64,000 bases of DNA, from assembly GCF_015767675.1 (NCBI RefSeq), contig NZ_CP065217.1:434001-498000 (forward strand), in the 5' to 3' direction. Of this stretch, positions 10,712 through 20,318 are shown piece by piece (the stretch's first letter is position 1; every line of letters starts with the position of its first letter). Under the pieces are notes generated by a model. It was not told where the DNA came from, ran no database searches, and worked only from the letters and a program-made list of their open reading frames with translations. The DNA is from Vibrio navarrensis. Its GTDB lineage: Bacteria; Pseudomonadota; Gammaproteobacteria; Enterobacterales; Vibrionaceae. The translations under genes and the position numbers were made by a program.

Positions 10712-11160
10712 TGGTGCAGGTCGCAGTTAAAAAGCCGTATTACGTTGATTTGGCAGGGTTAATGAGAACCTACGAGACCAATTATGCCAAATTGAACGCG
10801 CTGTTGCCTTTTCAAGCAGAGGTAGGCGAGGTGCGCTGTTACCAAGTGGCCAATATGGTTTATCAACTGACAGTGAAAGAGGTCACAAAATACACCACGA
10901 TAGTGGAGGTATGTCAGAGTGATGAGGCGCCAGTATTTCCTTTGCCAACGATGTCTGTCAGGCTTTATCACGATGCCAGAGTCGCTGAGGTGCTCTCCAG
11001 TGGCGACCACTCCCGTTTTAAAGCGAAATACGACTACCCGAATGACAAGTTAATGCAGAAAGATGAAAAACATCAGCTCAATGCATTTCTCGGTGAGTGG
11101 CTCACGTTTTGCCTCAAGAGCGGCATCAGTCGAGCGCCAATAACATTTAAAGAAGAATAA
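10711..11160 (+). CDS. yqiB: DUF1249 family protein (YqiB-like)
   Basis: A 149-residue soluble protein of unknown function that matches the enterobacterial YqiB family in size and place, between nudF and cpdA. The conserved N-terminal part reads KKPYYVDLAGLMRTYETNY. The ATG at 10711 overlaps the nudF stop, with GAAGGG upstream; the frame stays open to 10657, but that would lie inside nudF. I see no catalytic motif or membrane segment. Context suggests coexpression with nucleotide-hydrolysing enzymes, but no function can be deduced. Confidence 0.85.
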   Translation: MVQVAVKKPYYVDLAGLMRTYETNYAKLNALLPFQAEVGEVRCYQVANMVYQLTVKEVTKYTTIVEVCQSDEAPVFPLPTMSVRLYHDARVAEVLSSGDHSRFKAKYDYPNDKLMQKDEKHQLNAFLGEWLTFCLKSGISRAPITFKEE

Positions 11161-11178
11161 CAGAGTCAGGTTTTCATT

Positions 11179-11994
11179 TTGCAACATACAACCAGCGACA
11201 CGAGCAGCATAAAGCTGCTGCAAATAACCGATACTCATCTGTTTGCGACCGATGAGGGCAGTTTATTAAGTGTCAAAACGCTTCAGAGTTTTCAGGCGGT
11301 CGTCGAGCAGGTCATGCAACGCCAAGTGGCGTTTGATTATGTGCTGGCAACCGGTGATATCTCACAAGACCACAGCGCACACTCCTATCAGCATTTTGCA
11401 AAGGGCATCGCGCCACTGCAAAAGCCGTGTTTCTGGTTGCCGGGAAACCACGACTATAAACCGAATATGTCGAGTGTACTGCCTTCAGCGCAAATCACCG
11501 CGCCAGAGTATGTCGCGTTGGGCGAGCATTGGCAGATGGTCTTGCTGGATTCTCAGGTGGTTGGCGTGCCGCATGGTCGTTTAAGCGACAGCCAACTGAT
11601 CTTATTGGAAGAAAAACTGGCCAGCAACCCAAGCAAACATACCTTAATTTTGCTTCATCACCATCCGCTGCTGGTGGGGAGCGCTTGGCTTGACCAACAC
11701 ACGTTGAAAGATGCGGAGGTATTTTGGGAGATCGTTTATCGCTATCCCAACGTCAAAGGCATAGTGTGTGGCCATGTGCATCAGGATATGAATCGTATGC
11801 ACCGCGGCATCCGCGTGATGTCCACGCCATCAACGTGTGTTCAATTTAAACCCAACTCTGATGATTTCGCTTTGGATAATGTCTCTCCCGGTTGGCGAGA
11901 GTTGCAGTTGCACGCCGATGGCGAGATCACGACCCAAGTACAGCGTTTGAGCGCTGGAAGCTTTTTACCCGACTTTACGTCGAGTGGATATTGA
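11179..11994 (+). CDS. cpdA: 3',5'-cyclic-AMP phosphodiesterase
   Basis: Degrades cAMP and so lowers CRP signalling. The 271-residue calcineurin-like phosphoesterase shows the full set of metal-binding blocks in order: DTHL, GDIS, GNHD, HHHP and GHVHQD. The frame opens with TTG at 11179, eight bases after AGG. There is no better ATG upstream of the first metal motif, which begins at residue 19 (DTHL), so TTG is the likely start and may keep expression low. It overlaps no neighbour; yqiA starts one base after its stop. Confidence 0.92.
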   Translation: MQHTTSDTSSIKLLQITDTHLFATDEGSLLSVKTLQSFQAVVEQVMQRQVAFDYVLATGDISQDHSAHSYQHFAKGIAPLQKPCFWLPGNHDYKPNMSSVLPSAQITAPEYVALGEHWQMVLLDSQVVGVPHGRLSDSQLILLEEKLASNPSKHTLILLHHHPLLVGSAWLDQHTLKDAEVFWEIVYRYPNVKGIVCGHVHQDMNRMHRGIRVMSTPSTCVQFKPNSDDFALDNVSPGWRELQLHADGEITTQVQRLSAGSFLPDFTSSGY

Positions 11995-11995
11995 T

Positions 11996-12586
11996 ATGGC
12001 AGAGAAAAAGCCCTCTTTATTACTGTATATTCACGGCTTTAACAGCTCACCGCTGTCATTGAAAGCGCAATTGATGCAGCAATACTGCCAGTCGCATCGT
12101 CCGGATATCGAAGTGGTGGTACCGCAACTGCCCTGTTTCCCTAAACAAGCGGCCGACTTTTTGTTGTCCCTGGTTACGCAGTATCACGCAACGCACCAAA
12201 TTGGTTTGGTCGGCAGTTCGCTCGGAGGGTATTTGTCGACTTGGCTCAATGATCAATTTGCTTTTCGCGTCGTGGTAGTTAATCCGGCCGTCAAACCTTA
12301 CGAGCTGCTGGTAGATTATCTTGGCCCGCAAACCAACCCCTATACGCACGAAAGCTATACACTTGAAAGCGTGCATATTGACGAGCTTAAAGCTCTTGAG
12401 GTAAAACGCATCGCTTCGCCAGAAGATTTCTGGCTGCTGCAACAGACCGGAGATGAAGTGCTCGATTATCGTCAGGCGGTGGACAAATTTTCTGCCAGCC
12501 GACAGACGGTGGAAGAGGGGGGCGATCATAGTTTTGTTGGTTTTGAACGTTATCCTGAGCAAATTATCACTTTCCTTGAGTTATAA
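11996..12586 (+). CDS. yqiA: YqiA-type alpha/beta-hydrolase (esterase)
   Basis: A 196-residue cytoplasmic esterase of the UPF0227/YqiA family. It has an HGFNSSP oxyanion-type motif near the N terminus, the nucleophile elbow GSSLGG (serine about residue 76) and a late GGDHSF that supplies the catalytic histidine. The ATG at 11996 comes directly after the cpdA stop, with GGA upstream. A GTG at 11984 is possible but less likely. Physiological substrate unknown. Lies directly upstream of parE, as in E. coli. Confidence 0.9.
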   Translation: MAEKKPSLLLYIHGFNSSPLSLKAQLMQQYCQSHRPDIEVVVPQLPCFPKQAADFLLSLVTQYHATHQIGLVGSSLGGYLSTWLNDQFAFRVVVVNPAVKPYELLVDYLGPQTNPYTHESYTLESVHIDELKALEVKRIASPEDFWLLQQTGDEVLDYRQAVDKFSASRQTVEEGGDHSFVGFERYPEQIITFLEL

Positions 12587-12650
12587 CTCCCTTCACTTTG
12601 TACAGGATTGGGGAAGGCTCATAGTTTTGCCGCTCATATCCAACCGTTTC

Positions 12651-12679
12651 TTGACATAGCCGGGTCGCTTTCCGACTAT
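12651..12679 (+). promoter_or_regulatory. Probable sigma-70 promoter for parE
   Basis: TTGACA (12651-12656), 17 bp, then GACTAT (12674-12679). It lies in the 225-bp gap between yqiA and parE. The -35 is perfect and the -10 matches three of six consensus bases, so the call is tentative. Confidence 0.5.
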
Positions 12680-12811
12680 GTTTTCCGAATCCAGCTACCG
12701 TGTAGTACACAGGGCCAAACCTGTGAGTAACAGGGTAGCTTTTTCGTTGTCTGTGTTTAAGATGAGCAAGTTCTACAGACAACAGGTAAATATTGAGAAC
12801 GATTCCGTATT

Positions 12812-14692
12812 ATGACTGAACAATATAATGCTGGTGCCATTGAAGTACTGAATGGTCTAGAGCCAGTACGTCGCCGACCAGGGATGTATACGGATACCAC
12901 GCGCCCCAACCACTTAGGTCAAGAGGTGATCGACAACAGTGTCGACGAAGCGCTGGCCGGACATGCCTCCAAAGTACAAGTCATCTTGCATGCAGACCAA
13001 TCACTGGAAGTGATCGACGATGGTCGCGGCATGCCTGTCGATATCCACCCGGAAGAAAAGGTCTCGGGCGTTGAGCTTATTCTCTGTAAGCTGCACGCTG
13101 GCGGTAAATTTTCCAATAAAAACTATCAGTTTTCCGGTGGTCTACACGGGGTAGGCATCTCCGTGGTCAACGCTCTGTCCAAACGGGTGGAGGTGACGGT
13201 ACGTCGTGATGGTCAAGTTTACGAAATTGCGTTCGAACATGGTGACAAAGTTTCCGATCTTACCGTCACGGGCACGTGCGGCCGACGCAATCGCGGTACC
13301 AGTGTGCACTTTTGGCCAGACGCCAAATACTTTGATTCCGCTAATTTTTCCGTCACACGCCTTATCAATAACTTGCGTGCTAAAGCGGTGCTGTGCCCAG
13401 GATTAGAAATCACTTTCAGCGATAAAGTGAATAACCAAGAGTATCAGTGGCTGTATCAAGACGGGCTGAAAGACTACCTGTTTGAAGGCGTGAAAGGCTA
13501 CACCCTGTTGCCCGAGGAGCCGTTTACCGGCGCTTTCTCGGCGGAAACTGAAGCCGCAGATTGGGCGGTCATTTGGCTGCCGGAAGGCGGTGAAATGATC
13601 ACCGAAAGTTACGTTAACCTCATTCCGACCGCGCAAGGCGGCACGCACGTCAACGGCTTGCGCCAAGGTTTATTGGACGCGATGCGCGAGTTCTGCGAGT
13701 TCCGCAATCTGCTGCCACGTGGGGTAAAACTGACAGGGGAAGACGTTTTTGACCGCTGTGCTTACGTTTTGTCGGTGAAGATACAAGACCCGCAATTTGC
13801 TGGCCAAACCAAAGAACGTCTATCGTCTCGTCAAACCGCTGCGTTTGTCTCTGGTGTGGTGAAAGACACTTTCAGCCTGTGGCTTAACGAAAAGCCGCAG
13901 CTCGCTGAGCAACTGGCTGAAGTGTGCATTGCCAACGCCCACCGCCGCATGCGTGCCAGCAAAAAAGTGGTGCGCAAGAAGATTGCATCAGGCCCCGCTT
14001 TACCCGGTAAGCTGACCGACTGTACCGTACAAGACCTAGCCCGTACCGAAATCTTCTTCGTCGAAGGGGACTCGGCAGGCGGCAGTGCTAAGCAAGCACG
14101 CGATCGCGAGTTCCAAGCGGTGATGCCGCTGCGCGGTAAGATTTTGAATACATGGGAAGTTTCGGCCGATCAAGTGCTGGCTTCACAGGAAGTGCACGAC
14201 ATTTCGGTCGCGCTAGGCATTGATCCCGACAGCGACAACTTAGAAAGCCTGCGCTACGGCAAAATCTGTATCCTCGCTGATGCAGACTCCGATGGATTGC
14301 ACATCGCCACACTGCTGTGCGCGCTATTTACCCGCCATTTCCGCGCTCTGGTCGAAGCGGGTCATATCTACGTCGCCATGCCGCCGCTGTATCGTATCGA
14401 CTGTGGCAAAGAGGTGTTCTACGCCCTCGATGATGCAGAAAAAGAGGGTATTTTGGAGCGCCTCAGTCAGAAGAGAGCCAAGATCAACGTGCAACGCTTT
14501 AAAGGCTTGGGGGAAATGAACCCGCTGCAATTGCGTGAAACCACGATGGATCCGAATACGCGTCGTCTGGTGCAGCTCACCATCGATGATTCCGAGGCGA
14601 CGATGGAAATGATGGACATGCTGCTGGGTAAAAAACGCGCCGACGATCGTCGTTCTTGGTTGCAAAACAACGGCGATATGGCAGAGGTTTAA
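12812..14692 (+). CDS. parE: DNA topoisomerase IV subunit B
   Basis: ATPase subunit of topoisomerase IV, which unlinks daughter chromosomes with ParC. It has 626 residues. The GHKL ATPase blocks are DNSVDEALAG, DDGRGMPVD and GGLHGVGISVVNALS. The TOPRIM domain carries EGDSAGG and DADSDGLHI. PLRGKILN, the segment next to known quinolone-linked sites, looks unaltered. parC begins three bases after the parE stop, so the two subunits are cotranscribed and probably made in fixed ratio. Confidence 0.97.
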   Translation: MTEQYNAGAIEVLNGLEPVRRRPGMYTDTTRPNHLGQEVIDNSVDEALAGHASKVQVILHADQSLEVIDDGRGMPVDIHPEEKVSGVELILCKLHAGGKFSNKNYQFSGGLHGVGISVVNALSKRVEVTVRRDGQVYEIAFEHGDKVSDLTVTGTCGRRNRGTSVHFWPDAKYFDSANFSVTRLINNLRAKAVLCPGLEITFSDKVNNQEYQWLYQDGLKDYLFEGVKGYTLLPEEPFTGAFSAETEAADWAVIWLPEGGEMITESYVNLIPTAQGGTHVNGLRQGLLDAMREFCEFRNLLPRGVKLTGEDVFDRCAYVLSVKIQDPQFAGQTKERLSSRQTAAFVSGVVKDTFSLWLNEKPQLAEQLAEVCIANAHRRMRASKKVVRKKIASGPALPGKLTDCTVQDLARTEIFFVEGDSAGGSAKQARDREFQAVMPLRGKILNTWEVSADQVLASQEVHDISVALGIDPDSDNLESLRYGKICILADADSDGLHIATLLCALFTRHFRALVEAGHIYVAMPPLYRIDCGKEVFYALDDAEKEGILERLSQKRAKINVQRFKGLGEMNPLQLRETTMDPNTRRLVQLTIDDSEATMEMMDMLLGKKRADDRRSWLQNNGDMAEV

Positions 14693-14695
14693 TAG

Positions 14696-16972
14696 ATGTC
14701 TACAGAAATTACCTACGATGGCGTCGAACAGTTGCCAATGCGCAAGTTCACTGAAGACGCTTATCTCAACTACTCGATGTACGTGATCATGGACCGTGCC
14801 TTGCCATACATTGGCGATGGTTTAAAACCGGTTCAGCGTCGCATCATTTATGCGATGTCAGAGCTCGGCCTTTCTGCGTCTGCAAAATACAAAAAATCGG
14901 CGCGTACGGTTGGTGACGTGCTGGGTAAGTATCACCCGCACGGTGATTCTGCCTGTTACGAAGCGATGGTGCTGATGGCACAGCCATTTTCTTACCGTTA
15001 TCCGCTAGTGGATGGCCAAGGAAACTGGGGTGCGCCGGACGATCCGAAATCGTTCGCCGCCATGCGTTATACCGAAGCGAAACTGTCTAAATTTGCCGAT
15101 GTGTTGCTTGGCGAGTTGGGCCAAGGCACGGTTGAGTGGCAAGCAAACTTTGACGGCACGATGAAAGAGCCGAAAATGTTGCCTGCGCGTTTGCCGCACA
15201 TTTTGCTTAATGGTGTGACAGGCATTGCGGTGGGGATGGCGACCGACATTCCACCGCACAACGTGCGTGAAGTGGCGGACGCAACCATTCATCTGATTGA
15301 CCATCCACAGGCAACGCTGCCTGACGTGATGCAGTTCGTCAAAGGACCGGATTACCCAACCGAAGCGGAAATTACCTCACCAGCGTCAGATCTGGAGAAA
15401 ATCTATCGCACTGGCCGAGGCAGCATCAAAATGCGCGCGGTATGGCATAAAGAGAGCGCTGATATCGTCATCACCGCGCTACCACATCAGGTATCTGGCG
15501 CTAAGCTACTTGAGCAGATCGCCGGGCAAATGCGCGCTAAAAAGCTGCCGATGGTCGAAGATTTACGTGATGAATCGGATCACGAGAACCCAACGCGCAT
15601 CGTGATTGTGCCACGCTCTAACCGTGTCGATTGTGAACAACTGATGAACCATTTGTTTGCGTCAACTGACTTGGAGAAGAGCTACCGAGTAAACCTCAAT
15701 ATGATTGGCCTCGACAACCGTCCTCAGGTCAAAGGTTTAGTGCAAATTCTGGCTGAATGGATTGAGTTTCGCCGCGAAACCGTTCGCCGCCGCTTACAAT
15801 ATCGTTTGGATAAAGTGCTGGCGCGTTTGCACATCTTAGAAGGTTTATTGATAGCGTATCTCAACATCGATGAAGTGATTGAGATCATTCGTACCGAAGA
15901 TGATCCAAAAGCGGTATTGATGGCGAGATTTGCCATTACCGATATTCAAGCTGACGCGATTCTGGATACCAAACTTCGTCACCTAGCGAAGCTCGAAGAG
16001 ATGAAGATCCGCGGTGAGCAGGATGAGCTGGAAAAAGAGCGTAAGAAGCTCGAAGAGTTACTTGGCTCAGAGCGCCGTTTGAATACGTTGTTGAAAAAAG
16101 AGATCAAGGCTGACGCTGAGAAATTCGGTGATGATCGCCGCTCTCCGCTTATTGAACGTGAAGAAGCGAAAGCGCTCACCGAGCGTGATTTGCTGCCAAA
16201 TGAAACGATCACTGTGGTGCTGTCGGAAAAAGGTTGGATCCGTCATGCCAAAGGACATGAAGTCGATTGCGAAGGGCTAAGCTACAAAGCGGGCGATAGC
16301 TATCTTGCTCATGCATGCGGTAAGAGTAACCAGCAAGTGGTGCTGTTTGGCTCGGATGGGCGCAGCTATTCACTCGAATCACACACCTTACCGTCCGCGC
16401 GCGGGCAAGGAGAGCCAATTACTGGTCGACTCAACATCACGCCGGGTAGCAGTATTCGTCAACTGGTGATGGGAGAAGAGGATCAACTGTGGCTGGTGGG
16501 CTCAGATGCCGGTTACGGCTTTGTGTGTAAAGGCAGCGATCTGCTGTCGAAAAACCGCAGCGGTAAAGCGCTAGTCACCTTACCAGAAAATGCCGAAGTG
16601 ATGACGCCATCGGCGGTGCTGGATCTGGATAATGATGACATCCTTGCGATTACTAACCAAGGGCGCATGTTGATGTTCCCGATCAAGGATTTGCCGCAGC
16701 TTGGTAAAGGCAAAGGCAACAAGATCATCAATATCCCCGCGGCCAAAGCCAAATCGAAAGAGGAAGTGTTGTCTCACCTTGTCGCGTTGCCCAAAGGGGT
16801 GTCATTAACCCTATATGCTGGCAAACGTAAACTGGGACTCAAACCGAGCGATCTGGAGAATTTCCGTGGTGAACGTGGTCGTCGTGGTGGGTTGCTGCCG
16901 CGTGGCTTGCAGCGGGTTACTCGGATCGAAATTGAATCCTCCGACACTGAGCTTGCGCCAGAGCAAGAGTAA
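14696..16972 (+). CDS. parC: DNA topoisomerase IV subunit A
   Basis: DNA-cleaving subunit of topoisomerase IV, 758 residues. The breakage-reunion domain contains RYTEAKL with the catalytic tyrosine at about residue 125. The quinolone-determining region reads [12 protein letters not shown] with Ser85 and Glu89, the drug-sensitive residues (E. coli Ser80 and Glu84). The C-terminal beta-pinwheel (about 500-740) binds DNA. Encoded directly after parE. Confidence 0.97.
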   Translation: MSTEITYDGVEQLPMRKFTEDAYLNYSMYVIMDRALPYIGDGLKPVQRRIIYAMSELGLSASAKYKKSARTVGDVLGKYHPHGDSACYEAMVLMAQPFSYRYPLVDGQGNWGAPDDPKSFAAMRYTEAKLSKFADVLLGELGQGTVEWQANFDGTMKEPKMLPARLPHILLNGVTGIAVGMATDIPPHNVREVADATIHLIDHPQATLPDVMQFVKGPDYPTEAEITSPASDLEKIYRTGRGSIKMRAVWHKESADIVITALPHQVSGAKLLEQIAGQMRAKKLPMVEDLRDESDHENPTRIVIVPRSNRVDCEQLMNHLFASTDLEKSYRVNLNMIGLDNRPQVKGLVQILAEWIEFRRETVRRRLQYRLDKVLARLHILEGLLIAYLNIDEVIEIIRTEDDPKAVLMARFAITDIQADAILDTKLRHLAKLEEMKIRGEQDELEKERKKLEELLGSERRLNTLLKKEIKADAEKFGDDRRSPLIEREEAKALTERDLLPNETITVVLSEKGWIRHAKGHEVDCEGLSYKAGDSYLAHACGKSNQQVVLFGSDGRSYSLESHTLPSARGQGEPITGRLNITPGSSIRQLVMGEEDQLWLVGSDAGYGFVCKGSDLLSKNRSGKALVTLPENAEVMTPSAVLDLDNDDILAITNQGRMLMFPIKDLPQLGKGKGNKIINIPAAKAKSKEEVLSHLVALPKGVSLTLYAGKRKLGLKPSDLENFRGERGRRGGLLPRGLQRVTRIEIESSDTELAPEQE

Positions 16973-16977
16973 AGCAG

Positions 16978-17001
16978 ACCCCAGCATAGCGCTGGGGTTT
17001 C
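16978..17001 (+). terminator. Terminator after parC
   Basis: ACCCCAGC (16978-16985) pairs with GCTGGGGT (16991-16998) around ATAGC, followed by a T-rich stretch. It separates parC from convergent degS. Confidence 0.85.
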
Positions 17002-17014
17002 TCATTTTATACGG

Positions 17015-18082
17015 TTAGATTTCTCGCGCATCTTCGGCGATGGTCACTTGCAACGTGATTTCTTGGCCCTTGCGAATCACACCAACATCGGTTGTTGTGC
17101 CTGGGCGTAAATCGGTGACAATGTCCATCACGCTTTGCCGTCCTTGGATCTTATTGCCATCAATACTAATGATGATGTCTTGTGGCTGAAAGCCCGCTTT
17201 GGCCGCCGGGCCGTTTGGATCAACGCCTAACACCACAATCCCGCCAATGTGCTCATTTCCCAATAAACGAGCGGTTACGGCGTTGATGTCTTGTCCATCA
17301 ATGCCAATGTAGCCGCGAATGACTCGTCCATCGGCGATGATCTTTTGCATGATTTTATCGGCCAGCAAATAAGGAATAGCAAAAGAGATACCGTAGGTTT
17401 CCATGTCGGTAGCTTGCTGGAAAGAGGCGGTATTGATGCCGACCAACTCTCCGCGAGTATTGACCAAAGCCCCACCAGAGTTACCTTCGTTGATGGCGGC
17501 GTCGGTTTGAATAAACGCTTGACGGCCATCGGCACTGATCGAAGAACGACCGGTCGCAGAAATAATACCAAATGTGGTGGTTTGGCCTAAGTTGTACGGG
17601 TTGCCAATCGCCAAAACGACATCACCGACCTTGGCTTTGTAATTGGGATTTAGCGGAATAACCGGAAAGTTGCTGCCTTCAATACGCAAAATAGCGATGT
17701 CGGTGCGGCGGTCTTTCCCCACTAATTGAGCCGCGGCGACTCGACCATCCTGCAACGCGACCACAATTTGATCGGCCTGAGCGACGACATGATAATTGGT
17801 GATGATGTAGCCCTTTTCGCTGACAATCACCCCAGAGCCTAACCCTTGCGTGGAAAGCTTACTGCGATCATTTTCTACATATTTACGGCTGTAAATGTTC
17901 ACCACCGCTGGCGCGGCATTGTGCACGGCTTGGTTAAAGGAGATTTGCATCGTTGCGGCATCTTGAGGGACCGGATCTAAAGGGGTGGTCAAGACTTTGC
18001 TGCGTAAAGAGGGAACCGCCAGCAACACCAATGCTGCTGTCATCAGCCCCAATAAAATAGAACGCAAAAGAAAGTTCACCAT
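17015..18082 (-). CDS. degS: Site-1 protease DegS (sigma-E stress sensor)
   Basis: Inner-membrane-anchored periplasmic serine protease that makes the first cut in RseA when its PDZ domain binds unfolded porin tails, freeing sigma-E. It has 355 residues, the same as E. coli DegS. An N-terminal anchor spans about residues 5-24. The protease domain shows His98 (TNYHV), Asp128 (RTDIA) and Ser202 (EGNSGGA). One PDZ domain follows (about 260-345). The ATG at 18082 has GGAGAGGG upstream; the frame is open to 18133 without support. It lies downstream of degQ in the same direction, with a terminator-like hairpin between. Confidence 0.96.
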   Translation of the reverse strand: MVNFLLRSILLGLMTAALVLLAVPSLRSKVLTTPLDPVPQDAATMQISFNQAVHNAAPAVVNIYSRKYVENDRSKLSTQGLGSGVIVSEKGYIITNYHVVAQADQIVVALQDGRVAAAQLVGKDRRTDIAILRIEGSNFPVIPLNPNYKAKVGDVVLAIGNPYNLGQTTTFGIISATGRSSISADGRQAFIQTDAAINEGNSGGALVNTRGELVGINTASFQQATDMETYGISFAIPYLLADKIMQKIIADGRVIRGYIGIDGQDINAVTARLLGNEHIGGIVVLGVDPNGPAAKAGFQPQDIIISIDGNKIQGRQSVMDIVTDLRPGTTTDVGVIRKGQEITLQVTIAEDAREI

Positions 18083-18150
18083 ACCCTCTCCACAAAAACG
18101 GAACAATTTGCAAACAAGGGTGAAGAATAGCACTACCGACAGAAATAATA

Positions 18151-18177
18151 AAAGGGCAGCCTATGCAAGACTGCCCT
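18151..18177 (-). terminator. Terminator between degQ and degS
   Basis: AGGGCAG (18153-18159) and CTGCCCT (18171-18177) form the stem; read leftward it is followed by TTTTATTATT. It would end most degQ transcripts before degS. Confidence 0.75.
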
Positions 18178-18200
18178 AAGTTAGTGAAGTCTCAGCGAGA

Positions 18201-19568
18201 TTAACGAATCACGAGGTAGATAGTGCGTTCACCACGCTGAATATTCAGTGCCAGTACACCGGTTTGTTTTTCCACTATGGTGCGGAAATCAGCTAAGTTT
18301 TTCACGCGCTGGCGGTTCACGCCGATAATGATGTCATCCTTTTTCAACTGGTAGCGGGCAGCCGGTGAATTGTCTGCGACTTCAACCACTTTTACCCCAG
18401 CAATACGGTCTGAGCTGCTAGTATTGGCTAACTCCGCTCCTGCTAGCCCTTCATGCATTTTGTCCGCTTTGGCTTTGGTTTGCTGGGATTCACCCAAGGT
18501 GACTTTAAACTCTTTGTCTTTGCCATCACGGATAACACCGAGTTTGATCTCTTTGCCAGCGCCTAGTGTCGCAATTTTGGCTCTTAGTTCAGAGAAGGTC
18601 TCAATCTTCTTGCCGTTGAGCGAGACAATAATATCACCAGCCTTGATGCCCGCTTTATCGGCTGCCGAATCTTCGACGACTTGGCTGACAAACGCCCCTT
18701 TGCTTGAGTGATAACCCAAAGCGTCAGCAAGCTCTGAGGTGATTTCACCGCCTTGTACTCCGAGCATGCCGCGCTTCACTTCACCAAATTCCAGAATTTG
18801 GTCGGTGAGGTTTTTCATCATGTTCGATGGAATGGCAAAGCCGATCCCGACGTTGCCACCGCTGGGGCCTAAGATAGCGGTATTGATGCCAATAAGCTCA
18901 CCGTTCAGATTGACTAAGGCACCACCGGAGTTTCCGCTGTTGATGGCGGCATCCGTTTGAATAAAGTTCTCGAAATTTTCGATATTAAGGCCGCTGCGCC
19001 CCAGTGCTGAAACGATCCCTGAGGTGACGGTCTGCCCTAAACCGAAGGGATTACCGATGGCAACGCTAAAATCTCCGACGCGCAGTTGATCGGAATCGGC
19101 AATCTTAATCTCGGTCAGATCCTTAACATCGCTCACTTTCAGCAACGCGATATCCGACATCTCGTCTCCACCCATCAGCTCAGCATCGGCTTCACGGCCA
19201 TCATGAAGTTGTATACGGATGCTATCCGCGCCTTTGATGACGTGATAGTTGGTGACGATGTAGCCCTTATCCGCATTAATGATCACACCAGAACCGAGTC
19301 CGCGAAATGGTCGTTCGCGCACTTGCTCTGTGGGAAAGTCTGGACCGAAGAAAAATTGAAATTGCTCGGGAATGCGTGAGCGTTCAACTTGTTTACCTTC
19401 CACGGCAATACTCACGACCGCGGGGGTGACGCGCTCAAGCATGGGGGCGAGGCTGGGTAACTCTTGTCCATTCACTGCGGCAGGAAAAGCCGCACTGACG
19501 GGGAGTGGTGCAAGCGCAGAGCTTAAGCTCAGTGAAAGGGCGGTTAAAACAAGCAAAGGTTTTTTCAT
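18201..19568 (-). CDS. degQ: Periplasmic serine endoprotease DegQ (Do/HtrA family)
   Basis: Periplasmic protease and chaperone for misfolded envelope proteins. The 455-residue precursor has a signal peptide (ending ...PVSA, about residue 26), a trypsin-like domain with His109, Asp139 and Ser214 (SGNSGGA), then two PDZ domains (about 265-350 and 375-455). Length and two PDZ domains separate it from DegS. The ATG at 19568 follows AGGAG. A sigma-E-like promoter lies about 110 bp upstream. It could serve the DegP role as well if no separate degP exists; I cannot see that from this window. Confidence 0.94.
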   Translation of the reverse strand: MKKPLLVLTALSLSLSSALAPLPVSAAFPAAVNGQELPSLAPMLERVTPAVVSIAVEGKQVERSRIPEQFQFFFGPDFPTEQVRERPFRGLGSGVIINADKGYIVTNYHVIKGADSIRIQLHDGREADAELMGGDEMSDIALLKVSDVKDLTEIKIADSDQLRVGDFSVAIGNPFGLGQTVTSGIVSALGRSGLNIENFENFIQTDAAINSGNSGGALVNLNGELIGINTAILGPSGGNVGIGFAIPSNMMKNLTDQILEFGEVKRGMLGVQGGEITSELADALGYHSSKGAFVSQVVEDSAADKAGIKAGDIIVSLNGKKIETFSELRAKIATLGAGKEIKLGVIRDGKDKEFKVTLGESQQTKAKADKMHEGLAGAELANTSSSDRIAGVKVVEVADNSPAARYQLKKDDIIIGVNRQRVKNLADFRTIVEKQTGVLALNIQRGERTIYLVIR

Positions 19569-19680
19569 CCGATAACTCCTCATAAATAAGGTCTATTGCA
19601 AGGGAGATTGGCTCAAACGAATAAGCTTATTGCTATTCATATTGGCGCCACAAACAGTTTTCAATAGACACTAGTGTGAG

Positions 19681-19708
19681 TTGGGACTCAAAAACCTTTG
19701 AAAAGTTC
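19681..19708 (-). promoter_or_regulatory. Candidate sigma-E promoter for degQ
   Basis: Read on the minus strand: TGAACTT (-35, core at 19703-19708), 16 bp, then TCCCAA (19681-19686). The -35 fits the sigma-E pattern (GGAACTT) well; the -10 (TCnnA type) is only partial. It lies just below the zapG stop and upstream of degQ. Confidence 0.4.
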
Positions 19709-19718
19709 AGCAGAAATT

Positions 19719-20168
19719 TTACGACGCTTTAGCGGTTACTGCGTCAGTTGCCGTTAAAATCTCTTTTTTCTCACCGCTAAAAAGGCCAGTTGCTCCATTG
19801 GCATAATCTTTCGGTTGCTCCGTCATGCCTTCAGACTGTGCCTCAGTTGTGGTTTCACTCTCTGAAGTAATCGCTTTTTTATCAAAAGGATTATCTTGTT
19901 CGGGCAGGTTTGGCAGCAAGTCAGCTGAGGTCTTCGCCATGTGCTGATACAGCTTACTGTAGTCCTTGCCTAGCGTTTCAAGTAATTCTGCGGTTTGAGC
20001 AAAGTGGTCCGCCAGTTCTTGACGTTGCTGTTCCAGCGCATATTTAGCGACTTCCAGCTCCTTTTTGACCGATTTCTGTTTCTTGTATTCGGGGGTAGTC
20101 AGTCTGGAAATTATAACGCCGACAATCGCACCGACCAGCAAGCCTACGATGGCATACATCCAAGGCAT
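19719..20168 (-). CDS. zapG: Z-ring-associated protein ZapG (YhcB, DUF1043)
   Basis: Inner-membrane protein of 149 residues that links division and envelope synthesis in enterobacteria. One N-terminal membrane helix (about 3-22, MYAIVGLLVGAIVGVIISRL) is followed by a cytoplasmic coiled coil (about 30-75, rich in K, E, Q and L) and a low-complexity acidic tail. The ATG at 20168 follows AAGGAG. It lies between degQ and divergent zapE, the usual neighbourhood. Confidence 0.9.
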   Translation of the reverse strand: MPWMYAIVGLLVGAIVGVIISRLTTPEYKKQKSVKKELEVAKYALEQQRQELADHFAQTAELLETLGKDYSKLYQHMAKTSADLLPNLPEQDNPFDKKAITSESETTTEAQSEGMTEQPKDYANGATGLFSGEKKEILTATDAVTAKAS

Positions 20169-20318
20169 AACAGCTCCTTATAGTTGTTTTAACATGTTTT
20201 TTACTGCTTAGTTACACGTATTGCGTGACCATGTTACTATGGGAAAAGTGGTCAATAAAGAAAAATAGCAACACCGATTTCTCATCCTAGTAATTGTATC
20301 GCTTTGTCCTGTTTTGGT

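Noticed and set aside
12056..12562. 168-codon minus-strand ORF
   Set aside because: Antisense to yqiA; no recognisable domain and no ribosome binding site evidence.
14936..14977. Possible quinolone-resistance mutation in ParC
   Set aside because: Ser85 and Glu89 are the sensitive-type residues; no change seen.
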